A stretch of 6,559 bases of DNA from positions 1 through 6,559 of the forward strand of contig JAUZQR010000044.1 in NCBI GenBank assembly GCA_030950865.1. Reading direction: 5' to 3'. Under the pieces are notes generated by a model. That model ran no database searches. It saw nothing but the letters and a program-made list of their open reading frames with translations, and was not told where the DNA came from. This document shows, one piece after another, positions 6,501 to 6,559 of this stretch. Source of the stretch: Mariprofundaceae bacterium (GTDB lineage: Bacteria; Pseudomonadota; Zetaproteobacteria; Mariprofundales; Mariprofundaceae). Each line of letters starts with the position of its first letter. Positions within the stretch are counted from its first letter, which is position 1. A program made the position numbers and the translations under genes.

Positions 6501-6559
6501 GATGTTTCTCCAGTAGTGTAACGTAATTGTGCAAGCCTTGCTTCAAACATGGCGTGGCG
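6497..6559 (-). CDS. Partial unidentified gene, C-terminal 20 residues only
   Basis: On the minus strand a frame enters from the right edge and ends RLAQLRYTTGETS, with a TGA overlapping the Tim44-like ATG as ATGA, the classic sign of translational coupling. The frame is open for all 63 bases present. The charged, helical-looking ending is plausible for a real protein, but 20 residues are too few to name it. The Tim44-like ribosome binding site (6508-6511) lies inside it. In betaproteobacteria Tim44-like genes often sit near ubiquinone genes such as ubiE and ubiB, but this tail does not look like UbiE to me. Confidence 0.5.
   Translation of the reverse strand, partial: RHAMFEARLAQLRYTTGETS
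6508..6511 (-). promoter_or_regulatory. Ribosome binding site for the Tim44-like gene
   Basis: GGAG on the minus strand, 7 nt before the ATG at 6500. It lies within the last codons of the partial upstream frame and supports both the chosen start and a coupled gene pair. Confidence 0.7.

Noticed and set aside
6093..6521. 142-codon plus-strand frame opposite the Tim44-like gene
   Set aside because: Cys/His/Thr-rich translation typical of antisense to a Gly/Ala/Gln-rich gene; it spans the real gene's start and has no motif.

Overview
The window looks like ordinary bacterial chromosome, not a mobile island. It is AT-leaning and tightly packed, with nearly every base in a gene. The genes point to a Gram-negative proteobacterium. 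There is an outer-membrane-type lipoprotein signal on an M48 protease, several Sec signal peptides, a SYLF-domain protein, and a Tim44-like membrane protein of the kind common in beta- and gammaproteobacteria. The dihydroorotate dehydrogenase is class 1B (cytosolic, catalytic Cys), not the membrane class 2 enzyme of most gammaproteobacteria. This argues against an enterobacterial-type host. A zetaproteobacterium or a deltaproteobacterium-like lineage is possible, but that is a guess from gene content.

Layout. (1) Bases 1-1644, plus strand: the C-terminal 547 residues of UvrA, the nucleotide excision repair ATPase, cut by the window edge. (2) Bases 1653-4811, minus strand: a compact three-gene run in the order pyrD (class 1B), a secreted staphylococcal-nuclease-like protein, and an M48 metalloprotease lipoprotein with a LysM-like C-terminus. 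pyrD and the nuclease gene are 17 bp apart, and the nuclease and protease genes overlap by 11 bp, so co-transcription is likely. This run converges on uvrA with only 8 bp between stop codons. (3) Bases 4812-4888: a 77-bp divergent intergenic region that should hold the promoters of pyrD and of the next gene. (4) Bases 4889-5578, plus strand: an exported SYLF (Ysc84-type) protein. (5) Bases 5625-6500, minus strand: a Tim44-like membrane protein. Its start codon overlaps by 4 bp the stop of another reading frame that runs off the right edge (6497-6559).

Four of the complete genes encode proteins with export signals (nuclease, M48 protease, SYLF, Tim44-like), so the middle and right of the window are rich in envelope functions, beside two cytoplasmic housekeeping genes (uvrA, pyrD). 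No RNA gene, CRISPR array, insertion sequence, attachment site or replication origin was seen. I found no clear new system. The points most worth checking are the pairing of a secreted nuclease with a lipoprotein protease behind pyrD, the lack of a neighbouring pyrK for a class 1B PyrD, and the unidentified frame at the right edge.
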